The notes under the pieces were generated by a model. The model was not told where the DNA came from and made no database searches. It saw only the letters and a program-made list of their open reading frames with translations. The position numbers and the translations under genes are program-made. A DNA stretch of 64,000 nucleotides. Source: Setophaga petechia (taxonomy: Eukaryota > Chordata > Aves > Passeriformes > Parulidae). Positions within the stretch are counted from its first letter, which is position 1. Each line of letters starts with the position of its first letter. Positions 11,179-51,680 of the stretch are shown here, piece by piece. The DNA lies in contig JANCRA010000001.1 of assembly GCA_024362935.1 (NCBI GenBank), positions 60,726,930-60,790,929 of the forward strand, given 5' to 3'.

Positions 11179-14100
11179 CTTGTTTTTCCTGAGGTGGTTT
11201 GCCAGGAACCCCAACTTTATTTTCCACAGGCAAAGCTCTGCCTCCAAAGAAGTGCTTTCTCCTTCAGGGATGTGTTACTCATTTCCTATTCTCTGCTTTC
11301 AATGATTTCTCCTTGGCTTTACAGTCTCCTCTCCATCCACACACGTCTGAATGCAGGGATGGCTCTCAGCAGTGCAGCAAACTGCATCTCCAAGCTTTCC
11401 CAGCAGACACTTGCCTGCAGTGCCCAGCCCCTGCTTCATGGGAAAGCCCTCTGGAATCCCAGCACAAGGAGCTGCAGAGTTTTCCTCTGCCCCTTTATTA
11501 CAGAGGAGGGTGGGTGTCTGCCCCACAATTCAGCTCTTCCATTGGAAAAACAACAAAGCAGTGAAGGAATGAAATATTGAGGCCCTTAATCAACAGGTGG
11601 CAAATGGAAAAGGCAGACAAAATGGAAGGGAATTGTCTGTGGGCAAAATAGAGTCATTTAAAATGGGACTAAGCTCTGTAATTGAAGGTGCAAGAGTGCA
11701 AAACTTAACACTGGAAGGAAACCAGAAAATGGATGTACTTATGGTTGGGCACTTATGAAGGTAGTTTTATTGCACATTACCAAATTTTATAATGTCTTCA
11801 TTGTGTCGCTGTTAAGTGTCCAGAATTAATATTGCTTAATGTGTAAAATAAAAGTGTGTTTAATGTGCCAGTATTAAATAGGTCCATGGCAAAGTCAAGT
11901 CTGCGAGGGATATTTCTCCTTTAGCACTCAGTATTTTGTCAAAGAACATTTTATGAAAAAATACCACACTGAGTGGGCTGCTGGTAAATGCTTCCCTTCC
12001 CTCAGAGCTCAATTCCTCAGGGTGGTCTTTGTGAAACGGGGCAAAAAAGAGTTTCTCATTTCCAAAGGACCCTGGATGGAAACAGCCTGGACAGGTCCAT
12101 GTGCAGGTGAGTCAGCACCTGACACTGGGGAAAGGGGGAGGAATTGCCCAGCCTGTGCTTTCCTGACAGAGCTGGAGCTGTCAGACTGTCAGAGCTGGAA
12201 AAGCACTGAAGTTTTTGTGGAAATTTTCTAAATGCTGCTGAGCTTTTCAAGAGGACTCACAGTTCTCTTCCTTGGGGATTTCCCTATAAACAATTTTCCT
12301 AATTTACAGTATTTCCCTGATTCCTGCCTCTGTTGTAGGCCCACTCATGGGCTCACCCTGCACAATTCACCTCTTTCCCTGATTAGTGCTTGGCTCTGTG
12401 AGCGTGCCAAGCCCTAAGTAAAAGCACTTGGGGTTTATGAAAATATGGAGCTATTTTGGAAAAAAGGATCTGCAGCACTACAGGAATGGTGATTTAGGAT
12501 CCATACTAAAACCTTCAGCTGCCGAGCAGGCAGGCTCCTGTGGCAATAAAAATCCTCTGTTCTACAGATGTTTTGCACACCAGAGCCAAAACACTGTCAC
12601 AGGATGTCACCAATATAAAACATGTCTGTCAAAATTTTATGTCTTGGCTTGTCCCACGTGGGAGGGGGGAAAAAATGGCTTGTCATGAGCTGGGCTTTAG
12701 AAAGAATGTGACAACGTGGTCTGTGTTAAAGCCCTGACACGACACCTTCCCACAGCAATCCAGGCAAGCCTCCAAATGCTTCTTACTCTGCCACTTCTCT
12801 AACGTGGAGGGAAATAAAAGAGGCTTCCTGGCTGTGCATCTGACCTTTGGAGAAATGAGTTTTAGTGTTGTGCTGAGGTGCTTGTCCCTTCTGATTGTGC
12901 TGGCTGCTTTGGATTGCCTCCCTGTACCTTGCTAAGCTTTCATCCCCAGGTTTGGGATCATATCTTTTAAGAAGATTGAAGGGAATTAAGTCCCCAGGCT
13001 CAAGTCTCCTTTTCCAAGCAGCTGACAAATTGTAGTGTGTTCTGTGTGGCAGTTACTGGAAATAGCTGAAGTCTGCAGAGGGTGAGCCAGGATCCATAAA
13101 AATGTTCTTCCTACTTAGGATGACAATTTATAATTTAGCTGCAGCTCCCAGCCTAATGATGGCAGATTTACTCACGGTGCCATCCAGCTCTGCTGTGCTT
13201 TATGAGCAAGGAGCTTCCCTGCATTGGAACAGAGGGAAAACTGTGGGAATGATGCAGGAAAACCACATCAGAGAGATCTTCAGCACTCTCCTAGAACACA
13301 TTGTCTTAATTACTGGATAACCTAAAAGCAATTGAAGCCTGTATGGTGTAGGCAATGAAAGGTGATGCTTCCCTGGGAGATCTGCAGTTTTCCTCTCTGG
13401 GAGCAGAAGTTAGCCAAGGAAGAAATGGAGTTGGGACTGAAATTTGCAGGTGAATGAATAGATGCTGATGATGAGAAGTAGCCCCAAGGAGTGTGGGTGA
13501 GTAGGAAAGCACAAAAGGGAAGCAGGCTACAGCACTTCCTTATAGGAAAGCAGAACCCCCAAAATCTAAGACACAAAACTTTCTCCTAAAAGAAAAAAGT
13601 ACCCAAAAGGTGCTTTTGTGCCTTTTTTTTTTTTAGATCAGATTGCTTATGAAATATTAAATGCTTCACGTTGTAGAACAATTTCTCTTTGCTTACTTGG
13701 TGCGATTACACAAAGCTCTGCAGGAAGATGTGCTGCAGCTACAATGTCATTAAATAACATTTTCTCTTGGTGGGTTTATTCTCTCCTTCACCAGAATATT
13801 TAATTGTCACTGATGCTGATGGGAATTGTGAGCCTTTGGAGGGTGTGCAGATTTAATGTGGAGATGATTCCCCAGCTAAGGCAAGCACAGCGAAACACAC
13901 ACACACAGAGTTAAAGAAAAACTGTAAATAAATATATGCCTCAGAGCATGTTCTGAAAAAACTCATCTCCTCCAACATCCAGCTCTTCCTTGTAGCTGAG
14001 CTCCTCCTCTGAAGGGAAGCTAAATTACCAACAGGGGATGTGTGTTACAGATAAGTTCTGCAAGGCAGCAGAACATCCACCAGACTCTGAGAAGTGGCAA

Positions 14101-14641
14101 GTACAAAGTCAATTGAATGGCATGCAGTTATCTCCCAAATTATAAACCACACTTTTCAACCCCCACAGCATTTTATGGAATTGCAATTCAGATCGAGAAA
14201 TCCCACTCCGCCCGCTGCTGACCTTCTCCTGGCTGAAAATAACCTCTGAGAAAACCCCAGGGTGACTCCAACTGCCAGCCCATAAACCCCCGGCCTTCTG
14301 TGATGGAGACAGATTTGTGTATTAACGTGTCACATTCCCATTCCCAAAGAAATAGGAGCACTCTAAAACTGTCCCAGGTCTGCTTAGAGGGAGCTGCAGC
14401 AGGACAAACAGCTTTGCAAACCCAAAGTGGCAGATCTGGGTTTATTGAGATGTTTTAAATGTTTTTCTCCCCACCCAGCAGCTGCAGCTGACTGAAATGC
14501 AAATATCAATCTGGTTTCCTGGGAAGTCTTTAATTCCTCATGAGCCAAAATAGGAGTATAAATTATATGCAGGATTCATTTCTGCCATTCTATAAATCAG
14601 TTGCTGACTGGGATTTGGATATTTACAGGCCTGACAAAGAG

Positions 14642-14757
14642 CTCCTCTCCTCTCCTCTCCTCTCCTCTCCTCTCCTCTCCTCTCCTCTCCTCTCCTCTCC
14701 TCTCCTCTCCTCTCCTCTCCTCTCCTCTCCTCTCCTCTCCTCTCCTCTCCTCTCCTC
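14642..14757. repeat. (TCTCC)n pentanucleotide microsatellite
   Basis: There are twenty-two perfect tandem TCTCC units (14646-14755) with partial units on both sides, all pyrimidine on the plus strand and purine on the minus. Frames reading SPLLS repeats (plus) or GEERR repeats (minus) are products of the pentamer and not genes. Confidence 0.98.
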
Positions 14758-17700
14758 GACATAGGAAAAGCTCTTTACACAAACAGATCACCTCACAAGT
14801 TAGTTCAGGTTTCCAGGTTCCAGGAGGGAATAGTTTGATTCATGAATTTTCTGGAAGTAGTAAAATTTTTCAAGAATTGAGCTGTTGTTTTATATAATAA
14901 GACTGAGGCAGGAAATTTGCCTGGGCCTGGAAAGCCAGCTGATTTTTAGGGCCTACAAGTATAGGGGCCCACAAGCTGGGGTTTTTTGTTTTTCTGTTTT
15001 TTTAATAGATTTAGACTCCTAAAATACTTTGGAAATTTAGCTACCTTTGAAAACTTGTCTACAAGCACCAGGCAGACCTGGGAAAAAAAGGGCAAAAGTT
15101 GTGGTGAGATATCTGTAATGTCATTTGTAATTTGCTCGATGATTGAAGCTCTTGGGAGGTGGAATTAGCTATTCTGGAAGGTTTGTAGAAAGAATCCTTG
15201 ACTCTGCTATGATTTAACCTCATTCTGACACAGATCAGTGAAACAAATGAATATTTTATAATAAAAAATAGAAGCATTATGAGATTTTAGGGAGAGAAAA
15301 AAAGCTGTCTCATACTTCTGAGTGCACAGTTTGAGGAATTTGCAGTAGCTGGAATCAGGGCCTTTTAAGATTCCTCAAACAGAGCAGAAGGAAATTACTT
15401 TTAATTAGGGCAAGAGCTTGCTTGGGGCTGCATGTCCCTCTCCTATGGGGTGCAGGGAGGCCAAACTTTGGGAGGGCAGGTCCAGAAATGTGTGTAACAA
15501 ATACTGAAGGTCAGATGTGCCTGCATCCATGTGCCCTGCTGGGAGGAAGAGGAGGAGGAGGAGGTCAGTGGCCTTGCCAGGAAATCCCATGTTTTGGGGC
15601 TGCTGTGCCGAGGGTGGGTGGAAGCCAGGGGAGATGCTGAGGCAGGAGGAGCTGGGAAAGGTGCAGGGTTTGAAATGGATTGCAGAGGCTGTGGAGGAGC
15701 ACATTTTGGCTCAGGAAATGGGAAGGAGGTTTAAGGGAAGAAGCAAAGCTCTGTCTGTAATACACCATCAGAAGTGTTTATTCTGTGGCATGAGAAGAAC
15801 CCATAATCAGCTGTGAGCACATCAATTATTTAAAACAATTCCAGCAAGTACAGCCCTTGACCTCCCTCACCATCCCCACCCCCCAACAAAAATACTTTGA
15901 GTGATCAAAATTTATTTCAATTCCTTCTGCTTCAACACCAAGTATTTGTTCAACTGGATTTGCTGTCATCACGTAGGAGGGGAAAGAAAAATTTTAAAAA
16001 ATGAGCTTGGGCAAGACAGTGAAGTTTTTCCTCAGCTCTATCAACAGGATGTCCTTTGTTCTGAAATACTGCAGAAATCATAGAAGTCTTATAAAAGTTA
16101 TCCAGTCACCGGAGCACTGAACACTTCAGAATCTGTGTCACTTGCAAATCCTGATTTTTTTTTGGCAGCTTTTCTAGATAGGAGAGTGATGGAGGAATCG
16201 AGTCCGTGGGCAGGTCCACACCTTTGCAGTCACACTAAAAGGATGAACTGGAAGTACAAAAAGAGAAATAAAGACAGTGTAAGAAATGTTGTCTGACAGG
16301 GAAATTCCTGTCCCATGAACACAGAGTTATGTAGAAGAAACCCCAAACTTAGCCTTAGTTCAGTACAATCAAATCAGCCTTTGGTCACTGCTGATTTATG
16401 TCCCTGCTTGACACAGATGTCACACACTCACATTCCTATTAAAAACATCAATTTTAAGCCTATTATGAACATAATTTGTTACTGATGGGAGCTAAGTGAG
16501 TGGTTGATGTTTCCCTTTTGGGTGGCCCAGCAGAGGGGCAATGAGCACCCCAACCCCTGATTGTTCAGGGGATGAAAGATCCCCCATCTCCCTGCCTCAA
16601 AGTGGGGAGGGGGAGAAGGAAGAGGAGCAAACACTCAGCTCCTGCTTCTGTATTCAGGGCACATCCCCACTGCCTCATTATCACATCAGAGAGCCTGGAC
16701 CCATCAGTGCTTTCATTACACAACCTCTTCCTCCCCCAAGAATTTCTAATTCCACCATTTTAATTTGTTTGGGGGACTCTTGGCAGCCTGCTCCCCTATC
16801 AGAGAGGAAATTTGGTTTATTAGACAACATCTCGGAGCAGTTAATCCTGCAACTTTATTTTAGACCTTCAGAGGTCAATGCATAATTTAGAGGGGTTTGG
16901 ATTCCGTTCTGATTGCTTCTTGCTCAAAGACAACCTCAGTTATAGGAGCTCAGCTTTCCCAAAGCTCTGCTTTCATCATCAGCTCTGCTGCCATGGGCCC
17001 TGACTCCCGTGCCTGCCCCACAGGGTCACATCCTGGAATTCCCATTTCCAGGGCAATGGGAGCAAACTGCAGCTGCAGCTCCCCTCCAGCACTGTGAAAC
17101 TGAATTACAGCCTGCAGCACGGGAATCCTGTGCCTTACAGACAGGGAAGAAGGACCAGCACGGTCTTTCCCAGCCACAGCCATCTTGCCATCAATAATTG
17201 TTGCATTTTTGCTGCCTTTGTTTTGCTGGTCTGTAAGAATCCCAACAATGATGTGGTCAGTGACATAAAAAGGCATAAAAAAGCAAAGGAGATCATTTCC
17301 AGGCAGTTCACAAAGGCTCCTCTGTCACACGGTGGTGCAGAGAAATTCTGTGCTGGTGGGTCCTGTTACAAGCGGAGGGAGTGAAACCTGGAAATAATGT
17401 TATTTCATCTTTGTGACACATAAAGAAGTCAATTCAAATGTCAGTTCTCAATGGAACATGAGATCTCTCAGAAATGTGAGGCCCATTCAAACCTAAAAAA
17501 TAAGAGTGAGGTATAAAAATATCCGGTGGATTTTCAGGACACGATGCCATTACAGAGCTGAGAGCTGGAGAGACGGACTGCTTTCTAAACAAAAAGCTAA
17601 GAACAAGAAATAATTTTCTGGATTCTCTAGTGTTTGTCTCATTTCCTTGAAAAGCTCCTGAAACCAGTGTCATGTTTATTCAGCTTTTAATCAAGAGTGA

Positions 17701-18671
17701 GGCAGTCCTCTTTTAATTAAAGCTAAGCCAGTTTTAATGCATTTTAACAGCTATAATTCTATCAAATGCTCCATTTAGATGCTCTTCTCTAACCAAGCCT
17801 TACTTATCCAGAGCTCTCATTATTCCAGTCATCTGTGGTGTTGCCAGTGCTCTAAGATAAGGGATTGTGGGTTTCTATGTTACATACAAATACATGTGTT
17901 TACCACTTCCAGGTCTGAGGAATGACCTCCATACAGGACAAGGAGTTTCTGTCCTGCCTTGCTGACCTTGCCCCCACAGCTGTGATAACCAAGCACAGTT
18001 CATGTCCTATTTCTGATAAACCACCCTTTCATTTCCCTGTGGGCACAAAAAGCAGATATTTAAAAGTGAGTGTGTGTCTGATCTAGAGATACACAAGGCA
18101 GATATTCAGGAGTGAAGATATGTATGCCATACATGTTTGTGTGATATGCAGGGGCTGTGTTTGTCCTTTCAACTCCATAAAAGTCTACAGGAAGGGTTTG
18201 TGCTCCAGCAGACTGATTTGTGTCCAGAACATTGAAAAAGGTAATTAAAGTTATTTTTCTGCACCAGTTTGCAGACTGAGACCCTAAATGACTCACCCAG
18301 TGTCTGAGGTTTCAGAGGCACAGCGCTGCTCTGCAGACAGAAGCTCAGCTGTCAATACCAGGCTGCTGGCAGTGCCCCGCTGCACGGCCTGCTGGGAACG
18401 TGAAAGGATTTGCAAACAAAAGCGGGAAAAGCCCAGCGCATGACCAACCTCCCAGTCCAGCGAGAGACGTTCCCATCCTTTGCCCGTGTCCTGACAGACT
18501 GCAGTTTGTCCATGCGGTGTCCGTCGGTCCCACGCAGAGTTCCTGGTGCCTCCTGGAGAAGGGAGGAGCGAGGCTCGGCGCGGCCCCGGCCGGGATGCAG
18601 CGGGTGCGTCCGGGGGTGCCAGAAGGGCCCGGTGCCGCTCCGCCGGCAGCACGGCCATTCCAGCACTTGTC

Positions 18672-18830
18672 GGGCTTGGGTTTGGGGCTTTTTATTTATT
18701 CTCCTGTGGTTTGTCTGGGTTCGCTGGGAAGGGCGGGGTCCGTGAGGTCCTGTCCTGACGATGCCGAGTGAGCCGGAGGAGCGGGGGGGTGCGAGCGGGC
18801 AGGGATGCGCCGGGCCGGGTGCCCCCGGGG
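18672..18830 (-). other. NDST4: Probable 3' UTR of NDST4
   Basis: Downstream of the TAG the sequence is GC-rich with no further NDST-like reading. The first good polyadenylation hexamers occur about 130 bases after the stop (18691-18700), so a short UTR ending near 18,670-18,680 is inferred. A longer UTR using later signals is possible; nothing in the sequence excludes it. Confidence 0.45.
18691..18700 (-). terminator. Candidate polyadenylation signal (overlapping AATAAA pair)
   Basis: The plus strand reads tttatttatt, giving two overlapping AATAAA hexamers on the minus strand, 131-140 bases downstream of the NDST4 stop. The surrounding DNA is GC-rich, so the AT-rich hexamer pair stands out. 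Confidence 0.55.
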
Positions 18831-46752
<27,922 letters not shown>

Positions 46753-49700
46753 CTGAAATAAATAAGAAATTAACATGGATTTAGAAAAAAATAGTATTAT
46801 TTTGGGCTCTTCTTTTTTTTAAAGGGCTCTTACGGAGAGCTTCATTTGTTCCATAAGAGTTTGATGGGCTAGAAAAGGCAGTGGGAGTGCCTGAGTGTCC
46901 AGGGAGGTGATGGTTCCGTGCCTTGGCCCAGGATATTTTCCCCAGGGGCAGTGATCCATGGCAGGACTTGAATCCAGCTACTCAGAACCAACAGTATACT
47001 GGCTCACTTAATCAGTGAAGCTTGAGAAAATGTGCTTAAACCCCAAAATAAAATTAGGAATACTACCCATCATCTAGGCATGAAGGTGTTGGGATTTACT
47101 TACCTGCAGGACCATTTTGGGCTGTGTCTGAATAGCAAATTCAGGCTTAAGTGGGAATGGCCAAAGCTTCAGGTCTGACCTGTGGTAGAAGCTGTGTCCA
47201 TGTCATAAATGCATTTTTAATTTAATTAATGTTTATTTTCATTCTCTCCTCCAAGCTAAGATAAGCCCACTGGAAATGAAATGGAAGGAAAGGGTGCTGC
47301 TCATGGAAGAAATAGTCTTGGCCACTTGTCTACTTTTTGTTTTGGATATATTTTCCAGCTCCTAGGGGAAGGGAGAAGATGGTTAAGCCTGTGTGAGCTT
47401 TACTTGATGTTTACTACTGGTTGTTATCTCTGCACTGCTCCTGGAGCTGCTCCTTGTGCACAGATCTGCCTTGGGTGCCCAGCCCCTGGAATTTGGGGGT
47501 GCTGCATGTGAGATGGGGAGGGCATTTCTCTCCCTATTGGCCTTGCCAATGCTGAATAGGTTATAAACTCTGTTTCCATCAATTTTCTGTGCCTCCATTA
47601 TGTGGCCCTTGAGAACTTTTCCTATTATCTATTAATAACACTTCTATTGATTGGACCTTCATGTTCCTGCAGAGTTCAAAGATAAAATGATTGCAGTGGT
47701 TTACACTCTACCCCAGCCCAGCTAATGTCCTTCATTTGAAAAAATTACTTTCTGTGTGGTCATAATTTCACTTAACTTCACAGGAAAATAGTTTTTTGGT
47801 CTAATTTAAGCAAGGACCAGAAACCAGAAGTATCTCCAGTGCAGGATAAACCATGAAAGCAGAGTTTAAGCAGCTGAGGTGTGTGAGTGTAATACAAGAG
47901 ATTTCCAGGATGCATCTGCCTTGATTTTTTAAAATAGAAATGTACTTAGGGTGGCAAGGAAGATGTAAAATTGAGATGGTGTTTATCAGCTGCAACAGTC
48001 ACCAAGCAAATTCCTCTCCTTGCTGAAGGAAATAAAGCAATCTTATGACAGTAAATCTTGTGCTTTAGCATTAAATATTAAGGTGGTTGTATGGTTTCCA
48101 GCCTATCTTGCCAGACATTTAGTAAGTTGATTATTTCAATCCTGTGACAATTTCACATGTGGGACTATATTTGCATAATATATAACAAGTAAACGTTCAC
48201 TAAAATGCAAAACCTCAGAGATGAACACCACTGTTAGCTGAGACATTGAGGAAAATCCCCAGCTGGTAAAAACCACCACTAAATTGACACCATTAAAGTC
48301 AGAAGCATAGAATCAGAGTCGTTATATTTTAGAAGATAATTTTCCAAGCTATCTGGAACCTTTTAGATATGTTGAGAAAGACTGATGGGCTGAGCAAAAT
48401 CAATTTAATTTTCCTTTGACGGAAGAACATCTTGAGAAATTATCATCACTTAAGGTGCAGTAGGAGAAGGGGCAGGAAACAAACATCATTTCATCACCTG
48501 GGCTCCTCTCCTGCTCCCCTCACATCTCAGCAAGATGACAGAGCTGCAGGATGGGCAGAGCCTTCCAGCCCAGCCAGGCTCATTAAAAACACAGAGTGAG
48601 GATTAAGGTGTAAATCCTGGAACCTGCAGCGTGTCAAGCCTTTTCCACTGTCTAAAGGGCAAATCTGTCACTCAAACTGGCTTTGGCTTGGTCTTAAAGG
48701 CTTTTTTCTTGCTATTTCAATTTCCATATATGCATATTAATTTATATAACAGGCAGCTCAATTTTGTTGTCGTGACCTCCCTCTATTTAATGCTAAGAAG
48801 ATATTGTCAGCTAAGGCAGTCCAAACTTATTTTGTCACTGTTTGTCTGTTTGGAGGAAGGGCACTCATGTATTCCACACCCTTAATGTGAAACAACTTTT
48901 TAGCTGATTAGGGTCTGCTTTCCCTATTTTTAATGGAAGAGTGGAGAAGCTGCATATCCCGGGCACCCAGGGCCAGAAAGCTTCCTGGGATTTGCACGGG
49001 CTCCATGGGAGGCATAAGGAATTTATTTGATTTGATTCTGAAGGCTCTGCAGGGTGGAGAAGGGCTATTGAATTTTAACAGCTGGAAAGCTGATCCCTTT
49101 CCAAGCCCAGGTGCCACACAGCTCTTCGCAGTGTGCCTGTTGTCCCTGGCTTCACAGGTATCCCCCCTTGCCTGGGGGCTCAGTGATCTCCATCCCACCC
49201 CTGTCCCCACTGCAAGCCTATGGAAATTCAACCAGCATTCCCTGTTGAACCCACAGGTGGTTATTTTTGGAAAGCTGAATAGATCATGCTTACCAATTAT
49301 CACTTTCCAGTGAAAGAGCCATGGAGCACACTGTGCAGGGACAAACAGGCACATCTCTGTGCCTGGCTAAGCAAAGACAGGGCTTTTTTAAGGTAATCTA
49401 AGCTGCACTTTCAAATACAAGCCCTTAATTGCCTGGAATCTCTCAAAACTCATGGATTTAACTTTATTAATTGATCCTTTGCTTTGTCAGTGAAGCTTCT
49501 CTCTGACACTCACAAGATACAGTTTCTTCATTATATTGCATTCAGTAGCTTTTTACATTAATCCATATAATTACCTTTTGTAGATTTGAAGTTGTTGTGT
49601 CTTTATTCTTCATAATTGGTGCATCTATTAGGAAGAAGTTGATATTTCCCTGTTATATCCTTGTTAATTCTAACTCTATCCCTCATTTACATAATAAACT

Positions 49701-51621
49701 TTTTGGGGCGATTTCTGCAGGAACATTTCATGCCTAATAAGAAGCAATTTGCTTTTCTTCATTAAGTACATTAAAACTTCATGCCCCAGACATCATTGAC
49801 TGTAAACATTTGATTCTGCTCAAATTTAATGCACCAAGGCATTTTGCTCTGCCATATTAGGTTTATTTATGTGCTATGTTCTGGATTGTTAGCTGCTAAT
49901 GAGACTTTGGCTCTTATTGCTCTAAGGCCTGAACAGTAACCTCATTTTAATGAGTTCATTATTTGCTGCCTTCTGAGTGGAAGACAACAAATTTTGCTTT
50001 TAATTAAAGGTCAAAACACCTCTGGCTGAGGGAAGTGTAGAGGTTATCAAATCCTAAGAGAAGGCAAATGAATGACTTCGTGTGATTTTGATGCCAAGCA
50101 TGGGCTGGCCAGGCTGAGGTAGAAGATGCCTCTCTGGGGAGCAAAACTCCAAATCTAAGTTAAGTGATAACAATGCTAAAATGCATACTGGATTTGTGAA
50201 GACATTGTTGAGGCAAAACAGAACTTGAAAATCAGCCAAAGTAATTAAAGAGGCTTTCCTCCCCACCCAAAGGTCTGAGTGGATCAATAGAGCTGCTAAA
50301 GCACGAGCCCTTCCTTGCACGGGCAGTGGTGTTTGGGGTGAGAGGGGCAGATGCCACATGGATTGAGCCAGCACAATGGAATCTCATATTTTTACTGGGG
50401 AAAGTGAGGCAAATATTGGGGCTCCATGTTGAGGCTGTCTGTAGGGAGACATGTACATGCAGCTGTGGGTCAGTGTGTGTGCAAGTGCACAGACAGGGAC
50501 TGGTGATCCCTGAAAACTTCAGTTAAACCAAAAATGGGTTCATTTTGGGAATTGATGCACAGATCCTTGTCCTTTTTCTAGTATTCTATTAGCCAGTGTT
50601 GTTTGTTGCACCCTTCATTGTGTTCCCACAGCAGGTAACAGCGTTAGAGACAAGAAAGGTTCTTGGGAAAGAAAGGATCAGTGTCTGAGATCAGCTAGTG
50701 AAAACTTAGTCTAGTTTTCGAGGAAAAATCCTAAAAGTTTCTGAGATGTAGACATGGTTTATCTTGAAAACTGCAGCTGTCAGAATAACTTTATGACACC
50801 TCTAAACATCATTTCTGCAAAGCAGAACCAAACTCCTGACACTCAGAGGTGTCTCAGGGACATTGCCAGAAACTGAGAGCATCAGGAAAAGCACAGGAGG
50901 GACACAAGGTTTGCAGGACTGAACATTTCCCCAGTGTGGAGCAACCAGCCTGGCATTTCATTAGGGCTCCTGCTCATACATGTGCCATCCAGAGGCAATG
51001 CTGTGAATGTGAATTTTGGGAAGCAGCAAAACCTCCAGATCTTGGAGGTCCATGGCAGGCTCTGTGTGGTTGTGGTGCTCTGGGGCATTCCACGAGGGAG
51101 AGCTGCCCAAGGAAACCCCATCCCAATTTACTGCAGAGCCTGCTGCTGAGGATGCACAGTGGGTAGGGCAGATGAGGAAGTTCTTCACTCAGTCTGGAAG
51201 GAGATCTAGGCAAGGAGGGGAAATTGGATATCCCTGCTTTGCAGTGGACCTATCATTTGCTGTCATCCTGAGTTGACTTGCACAAACTGGTTTGAGGAAG
51301 TGTTTCTGGCACGAGAGGATGTGCCAGTGCCTGGCTTCCCACGGTGCTGGCCAAGGTTACACTGTCCCATGACCTTCTGAGGCTATGACTGAGAGTCTTG
51401 TCAAAAATGGGCTCACTTGCCATTACTCAAAGTCATTATTCATTTGGGAGCAGATCCTAGTGCTGGATAGTGATTGCACTGCTGCAGGTTTCTGCTCTTT
51501 GGTGTGTGTCTATAAAATATGGATATGTTCACCATATACACAATACTTTTTATTTATCTATACTGGGCAGAAAATATGTGCAAATATTTGCACATATATA
51601 ACTTTAACATTACCTCTGCTT

Positions 51622-51680
51622 TGAGCTGGGGCTTAGATTAGATCACCTCCAGAAATTCCTTCCAACCAAAATTGTTTTTC
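51622..51680 (+). repeat. Short CR1 3'-terminal fragment
   Basis: The segment gagctggggcttagattaga, tcacctccagaaattccttcc, aaccaaaattg resembles the CR1 subfamily tail reading 'ttagatgacctccagaggtcccttccaacc'. It is short and diverged. Confidence 0.62.

Larger units (their letters stand above)
1..18670. other. Intergenic region downstream of NDST4
   Basis: There are no exons with family resemblance on either strand. Contents seen: five CR1 remnants, poly(G) and poly(A) tracts, an 18-base direct repeat, a hairpin-forming inverted repeat and the (TCTCC)n microsatellite. Scattered frames of 60-180 codons lack homology, codon structure and splice context. In other vertebrates the next gene in this direction is UGT8, but none of its exons is recognisable here. 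Confidence 0.7.

Noticed and set aside
14538..14897. Open frames made of SPLLS or GEERR repeats
   Set aside because: They are translations of the TCTCC pentamer, not proteins.
1..18670. UGT8 or another neighbour gene downstream
   Set aside because: No reading frame resembles a UDP-glycosyltransferase or other known neighbour on either strand.
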